Below are positions 40,669 through 49,663 of a stretch of 64,000 nt of DNA, piece after piece (within the stretch, counting starts at the first letter, position 1; each line of letters starts with the position of its first letter). This DNA comes from DSWT01 sp035420085 (GTDB taxonomy: Bacteria > Chloroflexota > Anaerolineae > B4-G1 > SLSP01), in contig DAOLUH010000004.1 in the NCBI GenBank assembly GCA_035420085.1, positions 1 to 64,000 of the forward strand, read 5' to 3'. The position numbers and the translations under genes are program-made. Below the pieces are notes generated by a model. It did no database searches and was not told the origin of the DNA. It was given only the letters and a program-made list of their open reading frames with translations.

Positions 40669-42603
40669 ATGAAGAAACCGAACAGCGCAAGCCCATCGGC
40701 GATGTGCCCTCCCGAAGCTTTTACGCCAAATCTCAGCTACGTGTGGCTTGAACCTGCCAAGCCCGTGAAACCCCAGGCTGCGCCACCCTTTTGGACCCTG
40801 ACTGAGAACGACGACCCCACCGATTTCATCGAGCGCCTGGCGGGGCAAGAATGGCGAACAGATTTCATCCGCCAGCAAATCACCCGTCTCAAGCTCAAGC
40901 CTAAAGGGCTGCGCCGCGTTGACCTGGTCCGACAGCTCGTGGAGGGATTTCTCGACCCCGGACGTTTTGCCCAGCAGTTAAACACCCTCAACGACGAAGA
41001 GCAGCGGTATTACCTCCATTTGCTCCTCTACACCAATCTGATGGGACTGCGCACACAACCGACGCCTCTTGATCGCATGTTGTCTCTCGCCAGGCGCTCT
41101 ACGGTGTTGACGCAGCGGATACTCGACGCCGGCCTGGGATTGACCGATGAAAGTGGACAATTCTTTGTCCCTTTCGAGACGTTTAAGCTGCTCCCACCGG
41201 TTTACCTTCCTTTCGATGTCGAACCATCTCCGGCAACTTACGTACCGGCCGCCGATCCGCGCCTGCTGCTCCTGAAAATCCATCAACTCCTCAACCTGGT
41301 GCAGTCTAATACATATCGCATCCGTCCCCGTCTACGTTGGCGCACACCGCGCGCGGCATTTTATGGCAACGAATATCTGATTTGGCCCCCTATACCGGCC
41401 GATGCCCAACGTCTGCTGAACAATCCACCGCAGCAGAGCACTATCACCTTGTGCCCGCCGGAGCCGTATCTCGATGATGCGACCATCGCCGCGTGGTCGG
41501 CGAGCCTGGATCTTACACCGGCCATCGCTGAATTCCTCTACCACGCCCTGATCAATGCCCAACTCCTGCTGCCGGGCCTGCCGGTGACACTCAACAACGC
41601 GCTGATCCAGCCGTGGATGATGCAGACACCCAGCCACCAACTCAAGACCCTCTATCGCATCTACCGCACTGTGGTTGAATGGACCGATTGGTGGCCCGAC
41701 TGGCGCGCCGGCGATATCCACATCCAAATGAATTATCAAAATCTCTGGATGTTGTCGGGCGTTGAGAACACGCTGCGCACAGCGCAGTACACCATGCGCT
41801 GGGTGATTCTGAACATTTTAGCCTACCTCCCACACGATGTCTGGCTTTCGGTGGACAAGGTCGCGCGATTTTTGGTCAAATTGTATCCTGAGCCGAGTAC
41901 CCATTATTACCTGCAGGGGTTGTTGTGCAAGGATGCGCACGACAACTGGGAAGGTTTTCTGGATACCGCGCTGCGCGCGACATTGCGGGGTCCATTACAC
42001 GTGCTGGGACTGGTCGAAGCTGCGCCTGATCTGGAGAATATCGAGCTTTTCCGGCTGCGGCGCTTGCAGAGCTTGCAGTGGAACCGCCCTGAGGTGTTGC
42101 TGGATGAAACGGCTACGCCCTTCAGCCGCGACGACGTCGCTTTCAGACCGCGTGAACTGGCGTTGGCGATCATGCCGCCGGCGCGCGCTGAATTTCTCGC
42201 TGCGGTACAGCAGTGGAGCGAACCGCGCGGCCTGGTTGACAACAAACTGCGTTACCAACTGGATGTTTCACGTCTGCACAAAGCGTTCGAGCAAGGCGAG
42301 ACCCCGGAGACGCTTGCCGAAACCTGGGAGCAGCACGCCGGCTTTCCGCCCCTACCAGACGTGCAAAAGTGGTGGCAATCGTGGTGGGCGCACTACGGGC
42401 ACATCCGGCTTTACACAGGACAGACGACGTTAGTGACGCGGGACGAGTTCACCATGCAGGAGCTACAAGTTGCCCTGCCGACGATGCGCCAGGCGATTAT
42501 GGGCCTGGTCACGCCACGGGTGGCGCTGCTACAAACGGAGCAGGTCAACCGCATCGTGAGCGGTCTGGAGCGCCAGGGCTACATGCCCAAGGAGGAAGCG
42601 TGA
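40669..42603 (+). CDS. large helicase-associated protein of unknown function
   Basis: The 644-residue protein has no motif I recognise with certainty. It is mostly helical, soluble, rich in leucine and tryptophan, and begins with a proline-rich segment. Its segment LKPKGLRRVDLVRQLVEGFLDPGRF and repeated winged-helix-like stretches resemble the companion gene downstream, which has an XPB N-terminal-type domain. It lies between the XPB helicase and that gene, with a TGATG overlap with the latter, so the three probably work together. ATATG start context has no strong ribosome-binding site. Confidence 0.7.
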   Translation: MKKPNSASPSAMCPPEAFTPNLSYVWLEPAKPVKPQAAPPFWTLTENDDPTDFIERLAGQEWRTDFIRQQITRLKLKPKGLRRVDLVRQLVEGFLDPGRFAQQLNTLNDEEQRYYLHLLLYTNLMGLRTQPTPLDRMLSLARRSTVLTQRILDAGLGLTDESGQFFVPFETFKLLPPVYLPFDVEPSPATYVPAADPRLLLLKIHQLLNLVQSNTYRIRPRLRWRTPRAAFYGNEYLIWPPIPADAQRLLNNPPQQSTITLCPPEPYLDDATIAAWSASLDLTPAIAEFLYHALINAQLLLPGLPVTLNNALIQPWMMQTPSHQLKTLYRIYRTVVEWTDWWPDWRAGDIHIQMNYQNLWMLSGVENTLRTAQYTMRWVILNILAYLPHDVWLSVDKVARFLVKLYPEPSTHYYLQGLLCKDAHDNWEGFLDTALRATLRGPLHVLGLVEAAPDLENIELFRLRRLQSLQWNRPEVLLDETATPFSRDDVAFRPRELALAIMPPARAEFLAAVQQWSEPRGLVDNKLRYQLDVSRLHKAFEQGETPETLAETWEQHAGFPPLPDVQKWWQSWWAHYGHIRLYTGQTTLVTRDEFTMQELQVALPTMRQAIMGLVTPRVALLQTEQVNRIVSGLERQGYMPKEEA

Positions 42604-44822
42604 TGGCGGAGAAACTCAAGCAATCACTCGACCTCTATCACATAGACATGCTCAAGCAGATCGCCGAACACCTGAACATCAGCCAGCCCAAAGGCCCGGT
42701 GCGCAAGACATGGCTTGTGGACGCGATCAGCGACAAAGTCCGCGAGATTGCCGGTTCTGCCACGTTCATCGGCAACCTCGGTCAAGCCGAACGCGCACTC
42801 TTGGGATTGCTGCTCAAAAACGGCGGCGTCGGCACACAGCGCACAGTCACCCTGCCGCTGATGAAGGCCGGCCTTGTTTACATTGAGGGGCAAGAGGCCA
42901 CCAGCGACCGTCCCCGATTGCGCGATGTGGTCGTAAATTTGATGCATAAAGGCTTGCTACTCAACCTTGACGACCTGAGCGGCATGTCCTCACGCCGCAC
43001 CTTCGAGCCTTTCGACAAAATCGGCATTGCTCCGGAAGTAAGCAGCGCGCTGCCGCGCAACCTGCTCACGCTGCCGGCGCCCGCCGCCGTTGTGCAAACA
43101 GTCACGCCGCCAGCGCGCGTCGAAAGCCAAGACCTCGAACTTTGCTTACGGCAGTTGTTCTTCCTGTGGGCGGAACTGCGCCGTGAACCGGTGAAGCTCC
43201 TGAAATCTGGCGGCATCGGCAAACGTGACGTGCGCCGCATCGCCAAAAGCCTTCTCCTGAACGAAGAACGCGACGCCGAGCGTCTGTTGTGGATGGTGAC
43301 CATCCTCCAAGCTCTGAACGTGCTTAAAAACACGGCGGAGACACTCACTGCCGCCGACACAGATGCCGTCAAACTGTTCTGGGATGCGTCGCCGCGCGCG
43401 CAATTAGCCACGCTCCTGCAGAGCTACGCCAATGTGCAGTATGATCTGGATTTGGACCTGAGCGCGATTGCCCAATATACCTACTATGCCTCTGTCCAGA
43501 CGCGCCCAGCAAAGGAGATCCGCGGGCAGGCGCTCGCTTTGCTCAAGGAAATCGCCGAGGCGCAGTGGTTCCCGTTCCCACTCTTTGTGGCGTTCCTCAA
43601 CGAAGGGCGCAGCGGCAGTCTGGTGATGGCCGATTTTGCGATCAACTCGTTGTACGCCAATCTGCGTTGGTATGCTGTTGGCCGCCGCGACGATTTGACG
43701 GCGGGGCTGACTGTCCTCGACCAGCAAGCGGCCCTGAGCGTGCTCAAGGAACTTCAAGCGTTCGGCGTGGTGGAATTGGGCTACGCGGCGACCGGTGAGG
43801 TTCCCGTGGCGCTGCAACTCACACCATTGGCGCGCGCGCATTTCGCCAACCAACCGTTTGCGGCGGCAGAAAAAAGCGGGCAGGTGATTCTGCAGCCCGA
43901 TTTTCAAATCCTGGCGATAGGGCCGGTGGCGCTGCACATCCTCGCCAACCTCGAACGTTTTGCCACACGCGAGAAATTCGCCGAGAGCGTCGTCGCCTAT
44001 CGCATCACCCGCGAGGGGACATACCAGGCTTTGCAGCGCGGCGAATCGCCGCAAACCATCCGCATCTTTCTCGAAGAGGCTACCGGGCAGCCCGTCCCGC
44101 AAAACGTCATCCGCACGCTGGAAGAGTGGGGCGAGCAGTATGAGCGGATTGTTATCCGCCGCGACATCACCGTCCTGCAAACCGACGATCCCGCGCTGCT
44201 CGACCGGCTGTTGAACGACAAAACGACCGGCAGGCTGTTGCACCGCCTGGACGCGCAAACTGCCTGGCTGCGCGCCAAAGACACGGCCAAGCTCGAGTCG
44301 CATTTGCAGCAGCAAGAGATGTTACCAGCCTACTCGCAAGGGCCGGAGGCAGACCTGCCCCACAGCCTGCGCTGGGAGCAGGATACCTTGCGCCCGCGCC
44401 ATCCCCTGCCGAGTCTGTACGTCACTGGCACACTGCGGCGTATTGCCGCGCAGAACGGCGGGCATTGGGAACTCACCCGCCAAAGCGTGCGCGCCGCCGT
44501 CGCCGCCGGCATGGACATCCCGGCGATTATTGCGCTGTTGGAGCAGATGACGGGCGCGCCGCTGCCCCCGGAGTGGCAGAAGCAGCTCAAAGCCTGGGGC
44601 AGCCATTTCGGCGACGCGCAGACGGCGTCAGTGATCCTGCTGCGTCTGGAAAGCGACGACGCCCTGCAAGAACTGCGCCGCGCCGACCGGCGTTTGAGCC
44701 GTTGGATTAAACCCCTGCCGCAAGCCACGGGCCTGGGCGTGGTGGATGAGAAACATTGGGAAGAGATTCAAACCGTGTTGGCCGAGTGGGGGATTGACGT
44801 CAAGACGGAGCAGTGGTGGTAG
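42603..44822 (+). CDS. helicase-associated (XPB N-terminal / Helicase_C_3 domain) protein
   Basis: The 739-residue protein contains a Helicase_C_3-type (XPB/Ssl2 N-terminal) domain in its middle: GQVILQPDFQILAIGPVALHILANLERFA, then YRITREGTYQALQRGESPQTIRIFLEEATGQPVPQNVIRTLEEW and ERIVIRRDITVLQTDDPALLDRL. The N-terminus has SAP- or Rho-N-like helical sequence (IDMLKQIAEHLNIS). In eukaryotes this domain binds partner subunits of TFIIH. Here it may recruit the XPB helicase to its target. The ATG overlaps the preceding stop codon. The frame could be read upstream, but GGAGGAAGC before the ATG supports this start. Confidence 0.82.
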   Translation: MAEKLKQSLDLYHIDMLKQIAEHLNISQPKGPVRKTWLVDAISDKVREIAGSATFIGNLGQAERALLGLLLKNGGVGTQRTVTLPLMKAGLVYIEGQEATSDRPRLRDVVVNLMHKGLLLNLDDLSGMSSRRTFEPFDKIGIAPEVSSALPRNLLTLPAPAAVVQTVTPPARVESQDLELCLRQLFFLWAELRREPVKLLKSGGIGKRDVRRIAKSLLLNEERDAERLLWMVTILQALNVLKNTAETLTAADTDAVKLFWDASPRAQLATLLQSYANVQYDLDLDLSAIAQYTYYASVQTRPAKEIRGQALALLKEIAEAQWFPFPLFVAFLNEGRSGSLVMADFAINSLYANLRWYAVGRRDDLTAGLTVLDQQAALSVLKELQAFGVVELGYAATGEVPVALQLTPLARAHFANQPFAAAEKSGQVILQPDFQILAIGPVALHILANLERFATREKFAESVVAYRITREGTYQALQRGESPQTIRIFLEEATGQPVPQNVIRTLEEWGEQYERIVIRRDITVLQTDDPALLDRLLNDKTTGRLLHRLDAQTAWLRAKDTAKLESHLQQQEMLPAYSQGPEADLPHSLRWEQDTLRPRHPLPSLYVTGTLRRIAAQNGGHWELTRQSVRAAVAAGMDIPAIIALLEQMTGAPLPPEWQKQLKAWGSHFGDAQTASVILLRLESDDALQELRRADRRLSRWIKPLPQATGLGVVDEKHWEEIQTVLAEWGIDVKTEQWW

Positions 44823-44864
44823 TGCATTGACGAGTGGGACGCGCTTACCAGTACCTTCGTCATA

Positions 44865-44892
44865 TTGGCATACCTGGTAAAAATGTTATAAT
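44865..44892 (+). promoter_or_regulatory. sigma70 promoter of the TPR protein gene
   Basis: TTGGCA (44865-44870) and a perfect TATAAT (44887-44892) are spaced by 16 nt, 33 nt before the start codon. Confidence 0.75.
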
Positions 44893-44925
44893 GGAGTATA
44901 AGTTATTGTTATATGGAGGCTATGC

Positions 44926-45597
44926 ATGAGCCCGACACAACCTAGCGCAGCAGATCGAAAGAAGGCCGAAGCACTGTACCAGGAGGCGCTCACCGCTTAC
45001 GAACGTTGGGATGTTGAACTGGCCGTCAAAAAGCTTGAAAGCGCCCTGGCGCTAAATCCCAACAACCCTTCCTACCACATGAACCTGGCGCAAATCCTTT
45101 CCCGTGCGGGAGATTTTGATCGCGCACTGCGCGCTCTGGCGAACTACCTGCGGCTGGCGCCGGATTCGCCGGTCGCCAGCCGCGTCGAGCAGCTCTTCGC
45201 CAGTGGCATGGACCCCGTCGAAGAAAATCTCACCGACCGGATGACTGCCGCCCAAATGCCCATTGACATGATCGGCGCGGCCATTCAAATGTGGATGGAA
45301 TTCCGCATCGCGTTGGGCGAAGAGCCGCTGAGCATCCCCAAGCCTGAAGCATGGGCGGCGGCGCTCGATTACACCGTCCGCAAAGTTAACCTGCGCGATG
45401 TGCCGTTGGACAAACTCGCTTCGTTCTATGATGTGACCGCGGACACCGTCCGCAAACACAACGCCACGCTGGTCAAGATGCTCGATATTATGCCGTGCGA
45501 TTATCGCTACTTCACCGGCACACAAAACCCGCTCGATAAACTCGTGGAGGCGGCGGAGCTGCTCGAGGAATTGGAGAACCGCTTCAACGAAGATTAG
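44926..45597 (+). CDS. TPR protein with a cyclin/HTH-like C-terminal part
   Basis: Residues about 10-85 form two TPR units (AEALYQEALTAYERWDVELAVKKLESALALNPNN, then NLAQILSRAGDFDRALRALANYLRLAPDS). The C-terminal half contains PKPEAWAAALDYTVRKVNLRDVPLDKLASFYDVTADTVRKHNATL, which has the look of a TFIIB-type cyclin fold or a simple helix-turn-helix. This resemblance is by eye only. The gene follows the XPB module but has its own promoter. ATGGAGG precedes the start. Confidence 0.7.
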   Translation: MSPTQPSAADRKKAEALYQEALTAYERWDVELAVKKLESALALNPNNPSYHMNLAQILSRAGDFDRALRALANYLRLAPDSPVASRVEQLFASGMDPVEENLTDRMTAAQMPIDMIGAAIQMWMEFRIALGEEPLSIPKPEAWAAALDYTVRKVNLRDVPLDKLASFYDVTADTVRKHNATLVKMLDIMPCDYRYFTGTQNPLDKLVEAAELLEELENRFNED

Positions 45598-45626
45598 CTT
45601 CATTTCTCGTGATTTTGGCTATAATA

Positions 45627-45655
45627 AACGCGGGGGCCTGCACAGCCCCCGCGTT
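45627..45655. terminator. perfect GC-rich hairpin after the TPR gene
   Basis: AACGCGGGGGC (45627-45637) pairs perfectly with GCCCCCGCGTT (45645-45655). A TATAAT sequence lies immediately upstream (45620-45625), so the hairpin could also be the 5' end of a new transcript reading into ttuB. No T-run follows. Confidence 0.55.
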
Positions 45656-45662
45656 GAATTTA

Positions 45663-45715
45663 TACCCTGGCGAAGGTTTAGGCGAACCAAAGGTTCGCAC
45701 ACCTTCGCCAGGGTA
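45663..45715. repeat. nested palindrome of the CCTTCGCCAGGG family
   Basis: Outer arms TACCCTGGCGAAGGT (45663-45677) and ACCTTCGCCAGGGTA (45701-45715) enclose inner arms GCGAACC (45682-45688) and GGTTCGC (45692-45698). It ends a few nt before the ttuB ribosome-binding site. Related copies lie at 16474, 19855 and 62918. Confidence 0.9.
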
Positions 45716-45724
45716 AAGAGGGAC

Positions 45725-45919
45725 ATGACTATGCACATCGTCTATCATGACAAAGAGTGGTTTGTGGAACAGGAGATGACCGTCAACCAAATGCTGAAGC
45801 ATCTCAAACTGCTGCCCGAAAGCGTGTTGGTCGTCCGCAATGGACGGCTTGTCGCCGAAGACCAGAAGGTTCAACCCGGCGACGAGATCAAAATCGTCTC
45901 GGTCGTCTCTGGGGGGTGA
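45725..45919 (+). CDS. ttuB: TtuB-like ubiquitin-fold sulfur carrier
   Basis: The 64-residue MoaD/ThiS-like protein ends in VVSGG, the exposed diglycine that is adenylated and loaded with sulfur. The fold is visible in the pattern MHIVYHDKEWFVEQEMTVNQMLKHLKLLPESVLVVRNGRLV. It is followed two nt later by a TtuA-like thiolase, so it is most likely the sulfur donor for that enzyme. GAGG lies close to the first ATG; the second ATG (45731) has better spacing. Confidence 0.85.
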   Translation: MTMHIVYHDKEWFVEQEMTVNQMLKHLKLLPESVLVVRNGRLVAEDQKVQPGDEIKIVSVVSGG

Positions 45920-45921
45920 GG

Positions 45922-46875
45922 ATGCGCTGTCGTCGCTGCGAGAATCCCGGCGCGATCAACATGCGCCAGCACAAACTGTCGTTGTGCGACGTTCACTATC
46001 CGGAGTGGTTTCACGAACAGACGCAACGCACCATCAAAAAATACGCGATGTTCGCCCACGCCGAGCGCATCCTCGTCGCCGTTTCGGGCGGGAAGGACAG
46101 CCTGGCGCTCTGGGATGTGCTGTTGAAATTGGGCTATCAGGCCGATGGCCTCTACATTGACCTGGGCATTGATCGCGGCACTGCCTACTCGACCCGTTCA
46201 CAGGAGAAAGCCGCTGCCTTTGCCGCGCAACACCCCACAGCGCGCCTGATCGTCGTGGACATCCGGCAGCTTTACGGCGAAAACATCATCCAGGTCGCAC
46301 AGCGCCGCCACCGCCCGCAGCGCCCGTGCTCCATCTGCGGCCTCATCAAGCGCCACGAGATGAACCGCGTGGCCTTCGAGGGCGGCTACGACGTCCTGGC
46401 GACCGGGCACAACCTCGACGACGAGGCCGCGACGCTCTTCGGCAATGTCCTGCACTGGCAGGTGGACTATCTCCGCCACCAATTCCCCGTCTTGCCCGCC
46501 GACGGACAGGGCTTGGCGCGCAAAGTCAAGCCGTTTTGCCGCTTCTACGAGCGCGAGACCGCCGCTTACACGCTCATCCAGGGCATTGACTACATCGAGG
46601 ACGAGTGCCCTTACGCCGTCGGCGCGACCAGCCTGGCGCACAAAGCCACGCTGGCACAAATGGAACATGACGCGCCCGGCACGAAGATGCATTTCTACAC
46701 CAATTTTCTCAAAGCGAAAGAAACCGGCCTGTTCGCCGCCGGGGAAATCGCACCGGAACTGCGCCCGTGTCCGCACTGCGGGCAACCGACCAGCGCGCCC
46801 GATTTGTGCAATTTCTGCCGGTTGTGGGAAGAGTTGCTAACGGAAGAGTCGTCAATGGACATTGAACGGATTTGA
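45922..46875 (+). CDS. ttuA: TtuA-like tRNA 2-thiouridine synthetase
   Basis: The 317-residue TtuA/Ncs6-type enzyme adenylates and thiolates tRNA uridine (U54 in Thermus). The N-terminal zinc finger uses Cys3, Cys6, Cys22 and His25. The PP-loop SGGKDS is at 55-60. CSICGLIKRHEMNR and DECPYA contain the cysteines that bind the iron-sulfur cluster. A C-terminal zinc finger reads CPHCGQPTSAPDLCNFC. The ttuB-ttuA order is that of a functional pair; 2-thiolation of U54 stabilises tRNA at high temperature and points to a thermophilic ancestry. The stop codon lies in an AATCCGTT repeat. Confidence 0.9.
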   Translation: MRCRRCENPGAINMRQHKLSLCDVHYPEWFHEQTQRTIKKYAMFAHAERILVAVSGGKDSLALWDVLLKLGYQADGLYIDLGIDRGTAYSTRSQEKAAAFAAQHPTARLIVVDIRQLYGENIIQVAQRRHRPQRPCSICGLIKRHEMNRVAFEGGYDVLATGHNLDDEAATLFGNVLHWQVDYLRHQFPVLPADGQGLARKVKPFCRFYERETAAYTLIQGIDYIEDECPYAVGATSLAHKATLAQMEHDAPGTKMHFYTNFLKAKETGLFAAGEIAPELRPCPHCGQPTSAPDLCNFCRLWEELLTEESSMDIERI

Positions 46876-46921
46876 ACGGATTTTTTCTTTCCAATCCGTT
46901 TCATCCGTTAAATCCGTTGAC
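46861..46921. repeat. AATCCGTTN inverted short-period repeat
   Basis: GAACGGATTT units (46861-46882) face AATCCGTTTCATCCGTTAAATCCGTTG (46892-46919). The ttuA frame stops in the left arm. The right arm ends about 10 nt before the AGAGAGGG site of the next gene. Confidence 0.88.
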
Positions 46922-46948
46922 AGTTCCCAAAATAGAGAGGGAAAATAT

Positions 46949-47947
46949 ATGATGATAGGACCTGATTCTCTAAAACTTTCCCCTAGCCAATTTCGTGATT
47001 TAGCCGCCGCCATCGAGGCCGAAGTCGCCCGTGTGATCGTCGGGCAGCGCGAGGTCGTGCGCCACACGCTCATCGCGTTGCTGGCGAACGGGCACCTGCT
47101 TCTGGAAGGGCTGCCGGGTTTGGGCAAGACGATGCTCGTCCGCACCCTTGCTTCGACCTTGCGGCTGGACTTCACCCGTGTGCAGTTCACGCCCGATCTG
47201 ATGCCCGCCGACATCATCGGCACCGACATCCTCGAAGTGACCGACACGGGCGAGCGCCACTTTCGCTTCCACCGCGGGCCGGTCTTCACCCACCTGCTAC
47301 TGGCGGACGAGATCAACCGCGCCACGCCCAAGACGCAATCCGCCTTGCTGGAAGCGATGCAAGAACGCCAGGTAAGCATGGGCGGCACGACCTACCGGCT
47401 GCCACAGCCGTTTTTGGTGTTGGCGACGCAGAACCCCATCGAACTTGAAGGCACTTATCCCCTGCCGGAAGCGCAACTCGACCGCTTCCTGTTCAAGATC
47501 AACGTGGGCTATCCTTCTGCCGGCGAGCTGGTGGAGATCATGACCCGCACAACCGGCGCGGCAACGCCCGATGCGCATCCTGTCGCCGACGGCGATACCG
47601 TATTGGCGATGCAGTCCCTTGTTCGCGGCGTCCCTGTGGCGACGCCGGTGAGTGAATACGCCGCCCGCCTGACCGTCGCCACGCACCCCGACAACCCCGA
47701 CGCGCCGGAGATTGCCCGCCGGGCTGTGCGTTACGGCGCCAGTCCGCGTGGCGCGCAGGCCCTCATCCTGGGGGCGAAAGTTGCCGCGCTGCTCGCCGGG
47801 CGTTACAACGTGGCCCTCGAAGATGTGCGCGCCGTGGCTCCTGCGGCCTTGCGGCACCGCCTGATCCTCAACTACGAAGCTGAAGCCGAAGGCATCACCG
47901 CGGACGCCATCATCGCTGCCATTCTGGACGCCGTCCCGGAGCCGTAA
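46949..47947 (+). CDS. MoxR-family AAA+ ATPase
   Basis: The 332-residue ATPase has the MoxR signature: Walker A GLPGLGKT at residues 54-61, Walker B HLLLADEINRATPKTQSALLEAMQERQ, and LATQNPIELEGTYPLPEAQLDRFL with the sensor and arginine-finger region. MoxR proteins work as chaperones with VWA-domain proteins. The DUF58 protein follows two nt later, the usual partner. GAGAGGG precedes the first of two adjacent ATG codons. Confidence 0.93.
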   Translation: MMIGPDSLKLSPSQFRDLAAAIEAEVARVIVGQREVVRHTLIALLANGHLLLEGLPGLGKTMLVRTLASTLRLDFTRVQFTPDLMPADIIGTDILEVTDTGERHFRFHRGPVFTHLLLADEINRATPKTQSALLEAMQERQVSMGGTTYRLPQPFLVLATQNPIELEGTYPLPEAQLDRFLFKINVGYPSAGELVEIMTRTTGAATPDAHPVADGDTVLAMQSLVRGVPVATPVSEYAARLTVATHPDNPDAPEIARRAVRYGASPRGAQALILGAKVAALLAGRYNVALEDVRAVAPAALRHRLILNYEAEAEGITADAIIAAILDAVPEP

Positions 47948-47949
47948 CC

Positions 47950-48822
47950 GTGACGCTCGACGCCGACCTTGCGCTGCTCTCGCGCCTGCGCTTCGTGACG
48001 CGCAAGCGCAAGCGTGGCGGATCGTGGGGCGAACGGCGTTCCACGCGGCGCGGCGCGGGCCTCGAATTCGCCGACTATCGCGACTACACGCCCGGCGACG
48101 ATCCCCGGCGGGTGGATTGGAACCTCTACGCGCGGCTCGACCGTCCTTACGTGCGCCTCCACGAGGAAGAGGAAGACCTCGCCGTGATGGTGCTGCTCGA
48201 CGGCAGCGCCTCGATGGCGTGGGGTGAGGGCGAGACCGCTCGCTGGCCGGCTGTGCAACGGCTCGCGGCGGCCTTCGGGACGATGACGCTGCTCGGCGGG
48301 GATGTGTTGTGGGGCGCGGCGCTGCACACTACACACGCCTTCTGGGGGCCGAGCCGGGGAAGGGGGCTGCTGCCGGGTTGGCAAACGTGGTGTTCTTCGG
48401 TGACGCCTTCCGGCACAATCTCCCTGACCGACGCGCTGCGCGACATCGCCTCGCGGGCGCATCGCCCAGGGTTGGCGTTGCTCCTCACTGACGGCTACGA
48501 TCCTGCCGGGCTAGGTGCGGGCCTGGCGGCGCTTGCCGGGCGCGGCCACGAAGTCGTCTTGCTGCACCTGCTCACACCCGACGAACTCAATCCCGCGCTG
48601 CGCGGCGACCTGCGCCTGGTGGATGCCGAAACCGGCGACAAGCGCGAGGTCACGGTAGACGGCGCGGCGCTGGACGCCTATCAGCGCCGTCTGGCGGACT
48701 GGCAAGCCGAACTGCGCGCACTCGCCGGCAAGCACGGCGGGCGCTATACCCTGCTGCGCACCGACGTTCCCCTGCGGCGGATGCTGTTGGAGGATTTACG
48801 GCGCGCGCGGATTGTGAGTTGA
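47950..48822 (+). CDS. DUF58 domain protein (VWA-like partner of MoxR)
   Basis: This 290-residue protein has the DUF58 core GRGLEFADYRDYTPGDDPRRVDWNLYARLDRPYVRLHEEEEDLAV (the phrase starts GAGLEFADYRDY here), then a degenerate VWA fold with LLDGSASMAWG as the MIDAS-like motif. There are no membrane segments. It is encoded with MoxR in most genomes and the pair is thought to fold or activate a client. It begins with GTG two nt after the MoxR stop codon. Confidence 0.9.
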   Translation: MTLDADLALLSRLRFVTRKRKRGGSWGERRSTRRGAGLEFADYRDYTPGDDPRRVDWNLYARLDRPYVRLHEEEEDLAVMVLLDGSASMAWGEGETARWPAVQRLAAAFGTMTLLGGDVLWGAALHTTHAFWGPSRGRGLLPGWQTWCSSVTPSGTISLTDALRDIASRAHRPGLALLLTDGYDPAGLGAGLAALAGRGHEVVLLHLLTPDELNPALRGDLRLVDAETGDKREVTVDGAALDAYQRRLADWQAELRALAGKHGGRYTLLRTDVPLRRMLLEDLRRARIVS

Positions 48823-48823
48823 T

Positions 48824-49663
48824 ATGGATAATCTCGCTGCCGCCCTCCACTGGGCCAGCGCCCACCTCTCCGCCCACACCGACCGACCGCACGTAGAGGC
48901 GGAACTCCTGTTAGCGCATCTCCTCGATCAGCCGCGTGCCTACCTGTGGGCGCACCCTGAAGCGACACTGACCCCACAACAGACCGCCGACTACGCCGCG
49001 TGGGTGCAGCGCCGCGGCGCTGGGGAGCCACTGCCCTACATCACCGGGCAGATCGAGTTCTTCGGGCTGACATTCACCGTGACGCCCAACGTGCTGATCC
49101 CCCGCCCGGAGACCGAGACGCTGGTGGAGACCGCGCTGGACTGGTTGAAGGCGCATCCCGACTCCGTCGTCGTGGATGTGGGAACCGGCTCTGGCTGCAT
49201 CGCCGTGGCGCTGGCGGTTCATGTGCCGTCGTTACGGCTCTTCGCGACCGATATTTCGCCCGCTGCGTTGCAAGTGGCACGTGCCAATGCGGAACGGCAC
49301 AACGTCGCGGAGCGCATCACGTTTCTCGAAGGCGATTTGCTCGCGCCGCTGCCCGAGCCGGTGCATCTCATCGTCAGCAATCCGCCCTATATCGCTGATG
49401 ACGAATGGGACGCGCTGCCCCTTTCCGTGCAACAGGAACCCCGGCTGGCGTTGCTTTCCGGTGCGGATGGTCTGGACGCGGTCCGGCGATTACTGGCGCA
49501 GGCCCCAACTCGGCTACAACCTGGCGGGCTGATGTTGGTGGAGATCGGCGAGCGGCAAGGCAAAGCGGCCCAGGCGCTCGCCCAGGCCGCTTTTCCCCAA
49601 GCTGATGTTGCTATCCTTCCCGATCTTGCCGGAAAAGACCGGGTTCTTAAAATCACCACGTAG
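48824..49663 (+). CDS. prmC: release-factor glutamine methyltransferase PrmC
   Basis: The 279-residue SAM-dependent enzyme methylates the glutamine of the GGQ motif in release factors 1 and 2. The N-terminal helical domain (GQIEFFGLTFTV, RPETETLVE) is followed by the SAM loop VVVDVGTGSGCIAVALA and the catalytic NPPYI at residues 186-190. The gene begins two nt after the DUF58 stop codon. Its own stop codon lies in a GTAGCGAC repeat arm. The release factor gene prfA, its usual partner, is not in the window. Confidence 0.95.
   Translation: MDNLAAALHWASAHLSAHTDRPHVEAELLLAHLLDQPRAYLWAHPEATLTPQQTADYAAWVQRRGAGEPLPYITGQIEFFGLTFTVTPNVLIPRPETETLVETALDWLKAHPDSVVVDVGTGSGCIAVALAVHVPSLRLFATDISPAALQVARANAERHNVAERITFLEGDLLAPLPEPVHLIVSNPPYIADDEWDALPLSVQQEPRLALLSGADGLDAVRRLLAQAPTRLQPGGLMLVEIGERQGKAAQALAQAAFPQADVAILPDLAGKDRVLKITT

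Noticed and set aside
39038..40696. A 552-codon open frame antisense to the XPB helicase gene
   Set aside because: It is a mirror frame of a GC-rich gene, has biased arginine- and glutamine-rich composition, no family motif and no start signal, and runs opposite a clearly recognised helicase.
40925..40945. A TGGTCCGAC sequence resembling a FadR site
   Set aside because: It lies inside the coding region of the helicase-associated gene, has only one good half-site and no promoter nearby.
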